From Flavobacterium sp. LC2016-13 (GTDB lineage: Bacteria; Bacteroidota; Bacteroidia; Flavobacteriales; Flavobacteriaceae): 64,000 bases of DNA. Position numbers and translations under genes: made by a program. The notes below the pieces were generated by a model that searched no databases, was not told the DNA's origin, and saw only the letters and a list, made by a program, of their open reading frames with translations. Numbering within the stretch: position 1 is the first letter of the stretch; every line of letters starts with the position of its first letter. The stretch lies in NCBI RefSeq assembly GCF_009707955.1, contig NZ_WMDQ01000008.1, forward strand, positions 124,001 to 188,000. Reading direction: 5' to 3'. Of this stretch, positions 26,102-34,740 are shown in pieces.

Positions 26102-27280
26102 TTGAACACTTCTATTTTAAACAAAAGCATTCAGGATTTTATAACTAAAAATAGCAGTGTTTCAATTACAAAATTAGCACTTCAGAAAAACCCTTTTCCT
26201 GAAGTAGAATGGATTTCGATTTTAAATCAGATTGAAGCTAAAGCAAAAGCAAAAGATAAATTACCAACTTGGTTTTTAACCGAAAACATCATTTATCCCA
26301 GCAAAATTTCTGTAGAACAAACCTCATCAGAAAAAACAGCTGCTTACAAAGCTTCTTTAATTTCCGGAAAAAGTTTAATAGACTTAACGGGCGGTTTTGG
26401 TGTTGATGATTATTATTTTTCCAAAAATTTTAAAACAATTGCGCATTGCGAAATCAACGAAGATTTGTCGTCAATCGTAAAACATAATTTTGAGCAGCTT
26501 CAAGTAGAAAATTGTACTTTTTATGCAGATGATTCTGGAAATGTATTAAGTGAATCTAACCAAAAATGGGATTGGATTTATATCGATCCTTCGCGCAGAA
26601 ATGATGCAAAAGGCAAAGTTTTTATGCTGAAAGACTGTTTGCCGAATGTTCCGGAATCATTAGATTTTTACTTTGAAAAATCAGATTCTATTTTGATAAA
26701 AACGGCGCCTTTATTAGATATTTCGGCTGGTTTATCTGAATTGAAATTCGTAAAAAACATTCATATTATTGCTTTGGAGAATGAAGTGAAGGAATTGCTT
26801 TTTGAAATTCACAATCAATATCGCGGCGAAATAACGATCAAAACAGCCAATATATTAAAAGATAAAACAGAAACATTCGAATTTGTTTTGGGCGAATCAG
26901 ATTATCCATCATATCATTTACCTCAAAAATATTTATACGAACCTAATTCGGCCATTATGAAATCGGGCGGTTTTGATGAAGTTAGTACTTCTTTCAATAT
27001 TAATAAACTGCATAAACACTCTCATTTATATACTTCTGACGAATTAATTGATTTTCCGGGAAGAACTTTTGAAATAGAAAAACTGCTTTCATACGGCAAA
27101 AATGATATGAAAACAGCGCTTTTAAATCAACAGGCAAATGTTACAACTCGAAATTTTCCGGACACAGTAGAAAACATTCGGAAAAAGTGGAAAATAAAAA
27201 ATGGAGGAAATGTTTATTGTTTTTTTACAACAGATAAAAATGATAACAAAATAGTTTTAATTTGCAGAAAAATTACTTAA
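26102..27280 (+). CDS. Class I SAM-dependent methyltransferase with THUMP-like domain
   Basis: This 392-residue protein has a central Rossmann methyltransferase domain with the SAM loop 'LIDLTGGFGVDDYYFS' (about residues 95-110) and 'WDWIYIDPSRRND'. The C-terminal portion ends in the THUMP-like module seen in Bacteroidota proteins annotated this way. Nucleic-acid methylation, probably of RNA, is inferred from the DPSRR motif, which takes the place of the N/DPPY motif of base amino-methyltransferases. The start is a TTG, 2 bases after the AI-2E gene, chosen because no in-frame ATG precedes the conserved region. The target is unknown. Confidence 0.8.
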   Translation: MNTSILNKSIQDFITKNSSVSITKLALQKNPFPEVEWISILNQIEAKAKAKDKLPTWFLTENIIYPSKISVEQTSSEKTAAYKASLISGKSLIDLTGGFGVDDYYFSKNFKTIAHCEINEDLSSIVKHNFEQLQVENCTFYADDSGNVLSESNQKWDWIYIDPSRRNDAKGKVFMLKDCLPNVPESLDFYFEKSDSILIKTAPLLDISAGLSELKFVKNIHIIALENEVKELLFEIHNQYRGEITIKTANILKDKTETFEFVLGESDYPSYHLPQKYLYEPNSAIMKSGGFDEVSTSFNINKLHKHSHLYTSDELIDFPGRTFEIEKLLSYGKNDMKTALLNQQANVTTRNFPDTVENIRKKWKIKNGGNVYCFFTTDKNDNKIVLICRKIT

Positions 27281-27282
27281 AA

Positions 27283-27846
27283 ATGAAACAACTAATTACT
27301 TTAACTTTTTTCTTATTAACTTTTACTGCTTTTGCCCAAAAACCATGCGAATATAGCGCTAATGTAACCGATTCTATTGGTACTTATAAAATAACAAACG
27401 AATACCTGATTAGCGAGAAAAACTTTGGTGCAACATTTAGTTATGTTTTCTTTGCTTTGGCACAAACAGATGGTTTGCCAACGCTAAACTTGCAATTGAT
27501 TCAAAAAAGCAACTCTTTTATAAAAGCGAATTGTTTTGACAAAAACTCTAAGGTGTTTTTACAATTAGAAAACGGAAAAATTGTAACCTTAATGCATATC
27601 AATCAGGAAAACTGCGGAACGCTTATTCGCGATAAAGGTTTTGATAACAGAGTAAATACAGGGATTTTTATGTTTATGAAAGATAATTTTGAAGAATTGA
27701 AAAAATCTCCGGTTTCGATTATGAGAATTAAATATTTGACAGATACTGAAGATTATATTGTAAAAGCTGAATTAACATCTGAAATGAATAAGAAAGTGTA
27801 TCACCCAAACACTTATTTTATGGAAAACATAAGATGTGTTGAGTAA
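27283..27846 (+). CDS. Small exported protein of unknown function
   Basis: The protein has 187 residues counted from the ATG at 27283, which places a clean signal peptide (MKQLITLTFFLLTFTAFAQ) at the N-terminus. The longer frame from 27262 overlaps the previous gene and is rejected. The mature protein has two Cys near the start and end ('KPCEYSAN', 'ENIRCVE') plus two internal Cys, so disulfides are likely. No domain was recognised. It abuts, tail to tail with no gap, the VanX-type dipeptidase gene. Confidence 0.7.
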   Translation: MKQLITLTFFLLTFTAFAQKPCEYSANVTDSIGTYKITNEYLISEKNFGATFSYVFFALAQTDGLPTLNLQLIQKSNSFIKANCFDKNSKVFLQLENGKIVTLMHINQENCGTLIRDKGFDNRVNTGIFMFMKDNFEELKKSPVSIMRIKYLTDTEDYIVKAELTSEMNKKVYHPNTYFMENIRCVE

Positions 27847-28500
27847 TTATTCGCAATTCCATTTTTGATTGGCAACTTTATCTTTTAAACCTGTTTTTAA
27901 ATTATAATGCCACCACTCTGAATCAAATGAATTGAAACCATTTTTAATCATTACTTTTTTAAGAAATTTTCTATTCGATAGAACTTCATTTGAAAGTTTG
28001 GTATAATTATGACCGGCCTGAATTCCAAAGAAATCAAACGGAGTTCCCATATCAACTTCTTTTCCGGCTGCATCAACTATAGAAATATCAACGGCTCCTC
28101 CTCTATTATGGATGGAGCCTTTTTTTGGATCTGCTACATACACGGGATTTGGTACAATCTCAAACATTTTTTTCTGAATAGACAAAGGCCTGTAGCAATC
28201 GTACAATTTTATTTTATAGCCTTTTTTTATAAAATCATTATTTGCAGCAACCAAAGCCCTGATTGTTTTTAAACGCAAAAAGCATTCTGCACAATCATAT
28301 ACTTTTGCCTTCAAAAAATTATCATCAGTCGCATATTTCATATCGTAAATAAAATCTTTGCTGTAGTCTTTTAAATTAACAAAAGTCGTATCGGCAATTT
28401 CTTGTTTTACAGGACTTGAATACATTTCGTTTTGAGCGTTTGCAGCCAATATCGAAAAAAGAAATACAAATGAGAATAGTGATTTTTTAAGATGTAACAT
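27847..28500 (-). CDS. M15 family D-alanyl-D-alanine dipeptidase (VanX/DdpX-like)
   Basis: The protein has 217 residues with a signal peptide (to NAQ, about residue 23). The M15D zinc-site motifs are complete: 'GSIHNRGGAVDISIVD' (His and Asp ligands) and 'FDSEWWHYNL' (catalytic Glu and His ligand). An upstream Arg in 'YDCYRPLSIQ' is the conserved transition-state residue. It would hydrolyse D-Ala-D-Ala released from peptidoglycan, in the periplasm. No vanH/vanA/vanS genes are nearby, so a resistance role is not suggested; recycling of D-Ala is more likely. Confidence 0.88.
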   Translation of the reverse strand: MLHLKKSLFSFVFLFSILAANAQNEMYSSPVKQEIADTTFVNLKDYSKDFIYDMKYATDDNFLKAKVYDCAECFLRLKTIRALVAANNDFIKKGYKIKLYDCYRPLSIQKKMFEIVPNPVYVADPKKGSIHNRGGAVDISIVDAAGKEVDMGTPFDFFGIQAGHNYTKLSNEVLSNRKFLKKVMIKNGFNSFDSEWWHYNLKTGLKDKVANQKWNCE

Positions 28501-28578
28501 AAAGTTATAATTGAAGTCTATTATAAAAGTAAATATAGAGATAATATTAAACTACTTCAACTTAAAAACTTACTTATT

Positions 28579-30327
28579 ATGAATAAGAAACTATTGTTAT
28601 TATTTCTAGGTTTATTTTTGGTTACATTTTCGATTACTGCCCAACAAACAAAAGCGGCAAAATTAGCAAGTGAAAAAAGTACTTATAATATTCAGGACAG
28701 CGTATTAATTAAAACACACGATGGCGCGATATTATCTGCAATTATTATTTGTAAAAAAGAAGATGAAAATCCTAAACCGGTAATTCTTCAATTTACGATT
28801 TATGTAAGAGATAAAGGCCGAGATCTAAAAAGCCTAAAAGAAGCCGCAGATCATGGTTATGTTGGCGTAATTGTATATTCGAGAGGAAAACGTTTTAGTC
28901 CCGATGAAATAAATCCGTATGAAAATGACAGTAATGATGTTTATGACGCTATCGATTGGATCAGCAAACAAAAATGGTGCAACGGAAGTATTGGTATGTT
29001 TGGCGGAAGCTACAACGGATTTACGCAATGGGCTTCTTTAAAAAAACCTCATCCTGCACTGAAAACAATTGTTCCGTATGTTGCGAACAGGCCAGGAATG
29101 GGTTTACCTATGGAAAACAACATTTTTGTGAACCCTAATTATGAATGGGCTTTTTATGTTGGAAACAACAAATACCTTGATACTGTTGCCGGAAATGATA
29201 GAAAACGCTTTCGAAACATGCAGTTTAAATGGTGGGAAACCGGAGTTGCTTACAATAAATTAGACAGTATTGACGGCGCGTCAAACAGATGGTTTCAGAA
29301 ATGGATAAGTCATCCCGCTTTTGATACTTACTGGCAAAAAATGGCACCTTATAAAACTGATTTTTCCCAAATAAAAATTCCCATTTTAGCTTTTGACGGT
29401 TATTATAATGATTCGCAAAACTCCAGTTTATATTATTTGAGGGAACTTCAAAAATACAGTCCAAAAACGAATGCTTATTTAATTATTGGCCCTTACAGCC
29501 ATTTTGGAACTCAGATTGGTGGCGAAGCTATCATAAATGATTATAAAGTTGATGCTAATGCCTTGATTGATATTAAAAAAATAACCTATCAATGGTTTGA
29601 TTATATTTTGAAAAACGGAGCTAAACCTGAAGTTTTAAAAGACAAAATAAACTATCAGGTTATGGGCACTAATGAATGGAAAAGTGCGCCATCAATAGAT
29701 AAAATGAGTAATGATTTTCTAACTTTTTATTTAACCAAAAACAAATCCGGAAATTTCTATTCAGCAAGTTCTAAGAAGCCGAATAAAAAGGAATATCTCT
29801 TGCAAAAAATTGATTTTGCTGACAGAGAAAATAGTACTAACGATTATTATCCGGATCCGATAATTCGAAAAGAAATTGATACTACAAGTGGCTATACTTT
29901 TATAAGTGAACCATTAAAAGAACCACTAATCGTAAACGGATCTTTTATGGGAGAAATAAAAATAAGCATCAATAAAAAAGATGTCGATTTGGGCGTAACG
30001 GTTTATGAAGTAATGCCTAATGGCGAGTATTTTCATTTGTCATATTTTCTTGGCCGTGCGAGTTATGTGAAAGATATTGAAAAGAGAAATCTACTAGAAC
30101 CGAATGCAATTGAAACCATTTCTTTTTCGAATACGCATCTGGTAAGCAAACAATTGAGCAAAGGAAGTCGTATTGTTATTGTGTTAAACGTAAATAAAAA
30201 TGCATTTTCTCAATTAAACTACGGAACTGGTAAAGAAGTAAGTGAAGAAACAATTAAAGATGCCAAAGAACCTTTGCAAATAAAATGGTATATGGACAGC
30301 TTTATAAAGATTCCCGTTTTGAAATAA
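28579..30327 (+). CDS. CocE/NonD-type hydrolase (X-Pro dipeptidyl-peptidase-like)
   Basis: The protein has 582 residues with a signal peptide (to TAQ, about residue 21). The alpha/beta-hydrolase domain carries the nucleophile elbow G-G-S144-Y-N-G preceded by 'WCNGSIGMFG'. Later 'ILAFDGYYNDSQ' and 'IGPYSHFGTQ' probably supply the acid and His. A C-terminal jelly-roll ('EPLIVNGSFMGEIKISINKKDVDLGVTVYEVMPNG') matches the X-Pro dipeptidyl-peptidase C-terminal domain. This architecture covers cocaine esterase, glutaryl-acylase and alpha-amino-acid ester hydrolases, so the substrate is open. It lies alone between two differently oriented genes. Confidence 0.88.
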   Translation: MNKKLLLLFLGLFLVTFSITAQQTKAAKLASEKSTYNIQDSVLIKTHDGAILSAIIICKKEDENPKPVILQFTIYVRDKGRDLKSLKEAADHGYVGVIVYSRGKRFSPDEINPYENDSNDVYDAIDWISKQKWCNGSIGMFGGSYNGFTQWASLKKPHPALKTIVPYVANRPGMGLPMENNIFVNPNYEWAFYVGNNKYLDTVAGNDRKRFRNMQFKWWETGVAYNKLDSIDGASNRWFQKWISHPAFDTYWQKMAPYKTDFSQIKIPILAFDGYYNDSQNSSLYYLRELQKYSPKTNAYLIIGPYSHFGTQIGGEAIINDYKVDANALIDIKKITYQWFDYILKNGAKPEVLKDKINYQVMGTNEWKSAPSIDKMSNDFLTFYLTKNKSGNFYSASSKKPNKKEYLLQKIDFADRENSTNDYYPDPIIRKEIDTTSGYTFISEPLKEPLIVNGSFMGEIKISINKKDVDLGVTVYEVMPNGEYFHLSYFLGRASYVKDIEKRNLLEPNAIETISFSNTHLVSKQLSKGSRIVIVLNVNKNAFSQLNYGTGKEVSEETIKDAKEPLQIKWYMDSFIKIPVLK

Positions 30328-30348
30328 GCTAAAGTATTTTTAAAACAA

Positions 30349-30380
30349 AACCCTGTGGGATCTAAAGGATTGACAGGGTT
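30349..30380 (-). terminator. Hairpin between convergent CocE and DUF6055 genes
   Basis: AACCCTGT (30349-30356) pairs with ACAGGGTT (30373-30380) across a 16-base loop. The minus-strand side is T-rich, so it fits best as the terminator of the type IX cargo gene. It may also slow transcription from the CocE gene. Confidence 0.6.
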
Positions 30381-30409
30381 CAAAGTAAAAAAAAATAAAA
30401 AAAATAAAC

Positions 30410-32647
30410 TTATTGTTTGATGAATGATTTGTTTACAACGGTTTTTCCTGTTTGTATACGCAACAAATAAACACCTTTAATTAATTTTCCTGAGTTATAA
30501 GGAATTTCGATTCTGCCTGCATCATAACTTTGATTGGTAATAACATCAACTTTGCGTCCGTTAACATCAAACAAAGTAATATTCACTTTTTCCTGTTCGG
30601 TTTGTAAAAATGAAATCGTTAGGTTTCCTGCCGTTGGATTTGGAAAGATGCTCAAACCAACCTCAGCTTCAGATTCCAGAATTGATTTGTTCGTACCTAA
30701 AGTCGCTACAGTACACGTTGGCGTAACACTAAATGCCATGCTCGCTGCTGAGAAATTAGTAAAAGCAGTATTTATATCAACATTAGAAACATCGGTTGCA
30801 CCTTTACCATCACATTCTGTTCTTCCATTTCTCCAATACGGAAATTGTAAATAAACACCCGCTGTAGAACAACTTCCAATTTCTGCATCGCCACCAACAA
30901 CAACCGAACCGCCAAAGTTTCCGGCAAACAACATCGCATTTCCTTTTATGTTGGCTGTATTTGCAACAGAACCGCCTTCCATCCAGGCATTTCCTTCAAC
31001 TATTGCATTACTAGATAAAGTAGCATTGTATACACACGCATTATCTCTTACAATAGCATTTCCGCTAATATTTCCGCCTTCAACCATTGCGTATCCATCT
31101 ATACGGGCATTTCCGGAAATAGTTCCGCTTCTTACAATCGCATAAGGTCCAACATAAACTGATGCTGCAACGTTGGCACTATTCGAAATCCATCCGCCGC
31201 CATTTGTATGGATACGACCGTTTGTTTTAAGAAATTTTCTAAAATCTGCTGCCGGTTGAAATCCTTCAGGATTCGCATTGGCAATTTTTAATTCATAAGG
31301 ATATCTTCTTTGTTTCGGATAACCTTCATCCATATTATAATTTACATGAACTTTAGGCGCAGAAAATACAACCAGAAAAATATTTGCTTCTGTTGCTGTA
31401 TCAAGTGTAAATGATGCTTCTCCATCTGTTTTATACATTGAGCTGTAACGAGAAATTGTACCATCTGCTTTTGTAGTAACAAAACCATATCGCCATCCGG
31501 CCTGCGTTGGGTTAACTTCCGTATGTCCTTTAAATTTAATCGAAATCTGTTTTTGAGTTCCTGTACAAGTTGGATATAACGGAATTATATTCATTCCGTA
31601 ATCCTGTGGCGCCCAGTCATTATTAGTATAATATTGATCTGTTGTACCTGCAACTTTTGTTAAAAATGTATACTGCCTGCTTGTATAACGAGGCATTCTG
31701 CTTTTAATAAGCGTATAGGTTTCTCTAATTTTTTTACCAAAATTGCTGGTATTGTTGATTTGAGAAGTCCATTGAATTGGATAATCAAATGCCGGTTGTC
31801 TTTGTGCATAACCCCAAAGATAATCGTCGAGTTGATCCTGGGTAAAACCTTTCAGTCTTTTTATAGTTTCAAGCGGATGTTCCTGATTTTTCGATTCGGC
31901 CCACATTCTTCTCGTAAAATCAAAACCTTCTTTTTCCTGAACATAATACATCAAATGAAAATTGGTGTAATGATGACGATTAGATGACCACATAAAGTTT
32001 CTCGTTTGTATCCATCGGGTTAAAGTTCCGTCAATTTCTGCCCACTGCGAATAAGCCTGAGCGCGCATAAAATTAGCATGACCTTCAAAAAACGGACCTG
32101 CCCAGTCGTAACCTGAAAAAGCAGTTCCGTTACCTGGATTTTCCTGAATGTGCATCATCATTTGCAGTGTGTGCGCAAACTCATGAGATAATGCACCGCC
32201 ATCTCTGGTTGCTTCAGGATGCACGAACATGGCGCCAATAGTATTACTAAAAGAGCTGGCTTGTGCAAACGCCTGCAAACGTCCATCTGTAGAGTTCCAG
32301 GTGTTCATCATCATAATAATGATTTTGTACTTGCCCATATTTGTTGTGGGAGCGTTACTAACAAATTTTAGATCTGTTACATAACGTTTAAAGCTTGTTT
32401 CTAATGTATCTGCAACGGATTTGGGAGTAAATCGCAATGAAGCATCAGAATACGTTGAAGGATCTGTACCCACTTTATCGCCCCAATAAAGGACAAAATT
32501 TGTAGATTCATATTTTCTGGCGTTGGATAAGTTATTATAAAACTCATTGTTGGGGTTGCTCCATTCTGTAGGTGTAAAGAGCGTTTTTTGTCCCATTGCA
32601 AAATAGCTGCAAAGAAAAAGGGCGACTTGTAATAAAAGTGTTTTCAT
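30410..32647 (-). CDS. Secreted gluzincin-like protein with hexapeptide repeats and type IX sorting tail
   Basis: The protein has 745 residues in four parts. First is a signal peptide to about residue 19 (FAMGQ). Next is a DUF6055-like domain with H155-E-F-A-H159 and, 29 residues on, Glu188 in 'FFEGHANF', which together look like a gluzincin zinc site. From about residue 505 to 590 there is a left-handed beta-helix of hexapeptide-type repeats ('GNARIDGYAMVEGG', 'GNAIVRDNACVYN', 'GNAWMEGGSV', 'GNAMLFAGNFGG'). The C-terminal Por/type-A sorting domain begins 'LSIFPNPTAGNLTISF' and ends 'GVYLLRIQTGKTVVNKSF'. It is therefore exported by the type IX system and probably attached to the surface. Protease activity is inferred from motif only. 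Confidence 0.75.
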   Translation of the reverse strand: MKTLLLQVALFLCSYFAMGQKTLFTPTEWSNPNNEFYNNLSNARKYESTNFVLYWGDKVGTDPSTYSDASLRFTPKSVADTLETSFKRYVTDLKFVSNAPTTNMGKYKIIIMMMNTWNSTDGRLQAFAQASSFSNTIGAMFVHPEATRDGGALSHEFAHTLQMMMHIQENPGNGTAFSGYDWAGPFFEGHANFMRAQAYSQWAEIDGTLTRWIQTRNFMWSSNRHHYTNFHLMYYVQEKEGFDFTRRMWAESKNQEHPLETIKRLKGFTQDQLDDYLWGYAQRQPAFDYPIQWTSQINNTSNFGKKIRETYTLIKSRMPRYTSRQYTFLTKVAGTTDQYYTNNDWAPQDYGMNIIPLYPTCTGTQKQISIKFKGHTEVNPTQAGWRYGFVTTKADGTISRYSSMYKTDGEASFTLDTATEANIFLVVFSAPKVHVNYNMDEGYPKQRRYPYELKIANANPEGFQPAADFRKFLKTNGRIHTNGGGWISNSANVAASVYVGPYAIVRSGTISGNARIDGYAMVEGGNISGNAIVRDNACVYNATLSSNAIVEGNAWMEGGSVANTANIKGNAMLFAGNFGGSVVVGGDAEIGSCSTAGVYLQFPYWRNGRTECDGKGATDVSNVDINTAFTNFSAASMAFSVTPTCTVATLGTNKSILESEAEVGLSIFPNPTAGNLTISFLQTEQEKVNITLFDVNGRKVDVITNQSYDAGRIEIPYNSGKLIKGVYLLRIQTGKTVVNKSFIKQ

Positions 32648-33007
32648 ATGTATGTAAATGATTTGGGGGTTTCATCATAATTTCAATCATAATCTAATTT
32701 TAACTTCAATTAACTACGCCCTTACAACTTCAATTTCATATATAGCTTTATTCGGCTTTGTTCGAATAATTCAAATTCTCTTTCTCATTTACTTCCCACT
32801 TCTTTGATCATCTCATTTCTCAACCGGAACATTCAAATAACTAAATAATGATAAGTGTGTAAATTACTTTTATCATTATTTTTCTGCGAATATATGTATT
32901 AATATTTTAAATACACAAATAAAAAATCGATTAAATGTTTAATTTATCCGATGAAATACATTTTTAAAGCAATGAGATCTAAAAAATAATTAGGCTAATA
33001 ACAAAAA
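32648..33007. other. Intergenic region without a recognisable gene
   Basis: This AT-rich stretch lies upstream of the type IX cargo gene. It must hold that gene's minus-strand promoter, but no clear -33/-7 pair was found and no RNA gene was recognised. Confidence 0.45.
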
Positions 33008-33040
33008 AACTCGCATCAATCTTATGATGCGAGTTCTTTT
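33008..33040 (-). terminator. Bidirectional-looking terminator downstream of pldA
   Basis: An 11-bp perfect stem (33008-33018 with 33025-33035) has a 6-base loop. There is an A-run on the left and a T-run on the right, so it can act on either strand. It terminates the minus-strand phospholipase gene. Confidence 0.85.
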
Positions 33041-33106
33041 AAAGTAGAAATATACAGTTGTGTTTTATTTGAGATCGGTTCGTTTATTTAATCTGAATTT
33101 TTAAAT

Positions 33107-33928
33107 TTAAAAAATCCCCATATTTTCAGGTTTAATTGTAAATCCTAAACGTATCATACTTTTATGTTCCTGATAATCAATTAAACTTTCAGTATAACCC
33201 ACAAACCATTGAAGTGTAAGATAATAATTCTCACTTTTGTACGGTCTCCAGTTTACCTGTGTCTGCAAAGATCCATAACCAATAAGACCGCTTCCTTTTC
33301 TAAAAAGAACATCTGCACTCCATCGTCCCGGCTGTATTTGATACGTTGCGCTTGCTTCGCCATAACCTACATATTTGGTAAGCCCGGGATTATCTTCCTT
33401 ATCAACAAGCGGAATCCATCCTCGCAACCCAACAATCCATCGAGGAGAAATTTGCGACTTTAATGAAAATGCAAGCATATTCCAGGTTCTCGAATAAATA
33501 GAATCCCTCCCATTTGATTCATGTTCTAACGAAATGGTTCCATACGTCAATCTACTGCCTTTTAAATAAAACGGACGAACAATAGCAACGCCGGGGTTAA
33601 AATTAATTTCTGAAAATGGCTTTGAGTTGGCATAAATATCCCAAAAAGATTTTTGAGTGTACATTAAATACGGAAAAAAACCTCCCCACAAAGGTTTTGA
33701 TTTTAATCGCAGTTTAAAACTTACCTGATATTTTACATCAGCGGTATTTCGGGTAATATCAGTATTTAAGGGTACTCCGGTTAAAAAATAATTGTCTTTA
33801 TGAACAGAAAAACTCGGTTCTTTTAAAAGTGAATCTGCCGCACGAAAATTTTTCTTTTCTTCGACAATTTGTGAATTTGCTTCGATTGAAAACAAAATGA
33901 AAAAGGCCAATAGGTATCTGAAATGCAT
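33107..33928 (-). CDS. pldA: Outer-membrane phospholipase A
   Basis: This 273-residue barrel has a signal peptide (to EANSQ). The full OMPLA catalytic triad is visible with the family's spacing: His136 and Ser138 in 'HESNGRDS', and Asn150 in 'SRTWN', 14 residues after the His. The enzyme hydrolyses phospholipids that reach the outer leaflet of the outer membrane and is normally activated by calcium-driven dimerisation. The C-terminus ends in Phe (ENMGIF), as for outer-membrane barrels. It appears monocistronic, with a terminator 72 bases downstream. Confidence 0.9.
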   Translation of the reverse strand: MHFRYLLAFFILFSIEANSQIVEEKKNFRAADSLLKEPSFSVHKDNYFLTGVPLNTDITRNTADVKYQVSFKLRLKSKPLWGGFFPYLMYTQKSFWDIYANSKPFSEINFNPGVAIVRPFYLKGSRLTYGTISLEHESNGRDSIYSRTWNMLAFSLKSQISPRWIVGLRGWIPLVDKEDNPGLTKYVGYGEASATYQIQPGRWSADVLFRKGSGLIGYGSLQTQVNWRPYKSENYYLTLQWFVGYTESLIDYQEHKSMIRLGFTIKPENMGIF

Positions 33929-34208
33929 TTATATGGATGGATTGATATAATTTTTACTTCTATAAATGTCCATTATTTCAATAAACCTAATTGACTCAAT
34001 AAAAAGAAGAGTTAACTCAATAAAAAATCTTATTCAGCATATAATGCCTCTTATGTCTAATAATCTTCATCCTGTGTCATTTTTTCATCATTACTTTTCT
34101 GTCTCCAGTAATTTCGATCTAAAATAAACCTGAATACAATCGAAATTAATACCCGATATGCTGAAAACGGGAATAAAGAGTAAGCAAAAACCCAAAAAAC
34201 AAATTATT

Positions 34209-34664
34209 ATGGCAAACGTCAATCCATTAACCATGTATGTTCCTATTCTCCAAACTCCAGAGGCACAAGCTCTTGCTGAATTCGGATATAAAAATTTTAT
34301 TAATGAAGCAACTGTGAAATCTCTAAATGACATCGGAATCGTTCATTATGCGAGAATTGCTCTTGTACCTAATACTAACGGAGTTGGAACAGCCGGAGTA
34401 TTAGTAATAACAGAATTTGACGATAATATGAATACATATCTGAAGGTGTTTTTTAACACTTTACCTAGTATTAAGGCTACATTTATAGGTATTATGGCAT
34501 TGTGGGCAAATAAACCTGCCGATTTTCCAACTAATCCTGATGATATTACTTTTACTGTCTTTGAAAATTTTATCAACGACCTTAATCTTAATAATTCTGA
34601 TGATCTTTATTGTGCTTATCCACAATCAGTAAAGCAAATTGTAGCAAAGTTTGCTCAACCGTAA
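34209..34664 (+). CDS. Unknown protein upstream of DyP peroxidase (possible dimeric alpha-beta barrel)
   Basis: The protein has 151 residues from the ATG at 34209. The longer frame from 34158 adds a poly-basic stretch not typical of a leader and is rejected. There is no signal peptide. Residues about 40-85 read 'IGIVHYARIALVP', then 'GVLVITEFDDNMNTYLKVFF', then 'TLPSIKATFIGI'. This resembles the strand-helix pattern of ferredoxin-like domains found beside or within some peroxidase-type proteins (H-x-A-R, then E-F/Y-D-D/G). A strong terminator separates it from the DyP gene. The assignment is tentative; a link with the peroxidase is inferred from position and fold pattern. Confidence 0.5.
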   Translation: MANVNPLTMYVPILQTPEAQALAEFGYKNFINEATVKSLNDIGIVHYARIALVPNTNGVGTAGVLVITEFDDNMNTYLKVFFNTLPSIKATFIGIMALWANKPADFPTNPDDITFTVFENFINDLNLNNSDDLYCAYPQSVKQIVAKFAQP

Positions 34665-34687
34665 GAAATAAGAATAGTACAACAACT

Positions 34688-34720
34688 ACAGCCGAGTTTA
34701 TCTGACTCGGCTGTTTTTTC
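34688..34720 (+). terminator. Strong terminator between the unknown gene and the DyP gene
   Basis: A 10-bp GC-rich stem (34688-34697 with 34705-34714) has a 7-base loop and runs into six T residues. It ends only about 21 bases before the DyP ATG, so the two genes either have separate promoters or the downstream gene is expressed by partial read-through. Confidence 0.9.
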
Positions 34721-34740
34721 TACAATTAAAATTTAATCTC

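Noticed and set aside
27847..28500. Vancomycin-resistance gene
   Set aside because: The protein is VanX-like, but vanH, vanA and a VanR/S pair are absent; a recycling role is more likely.
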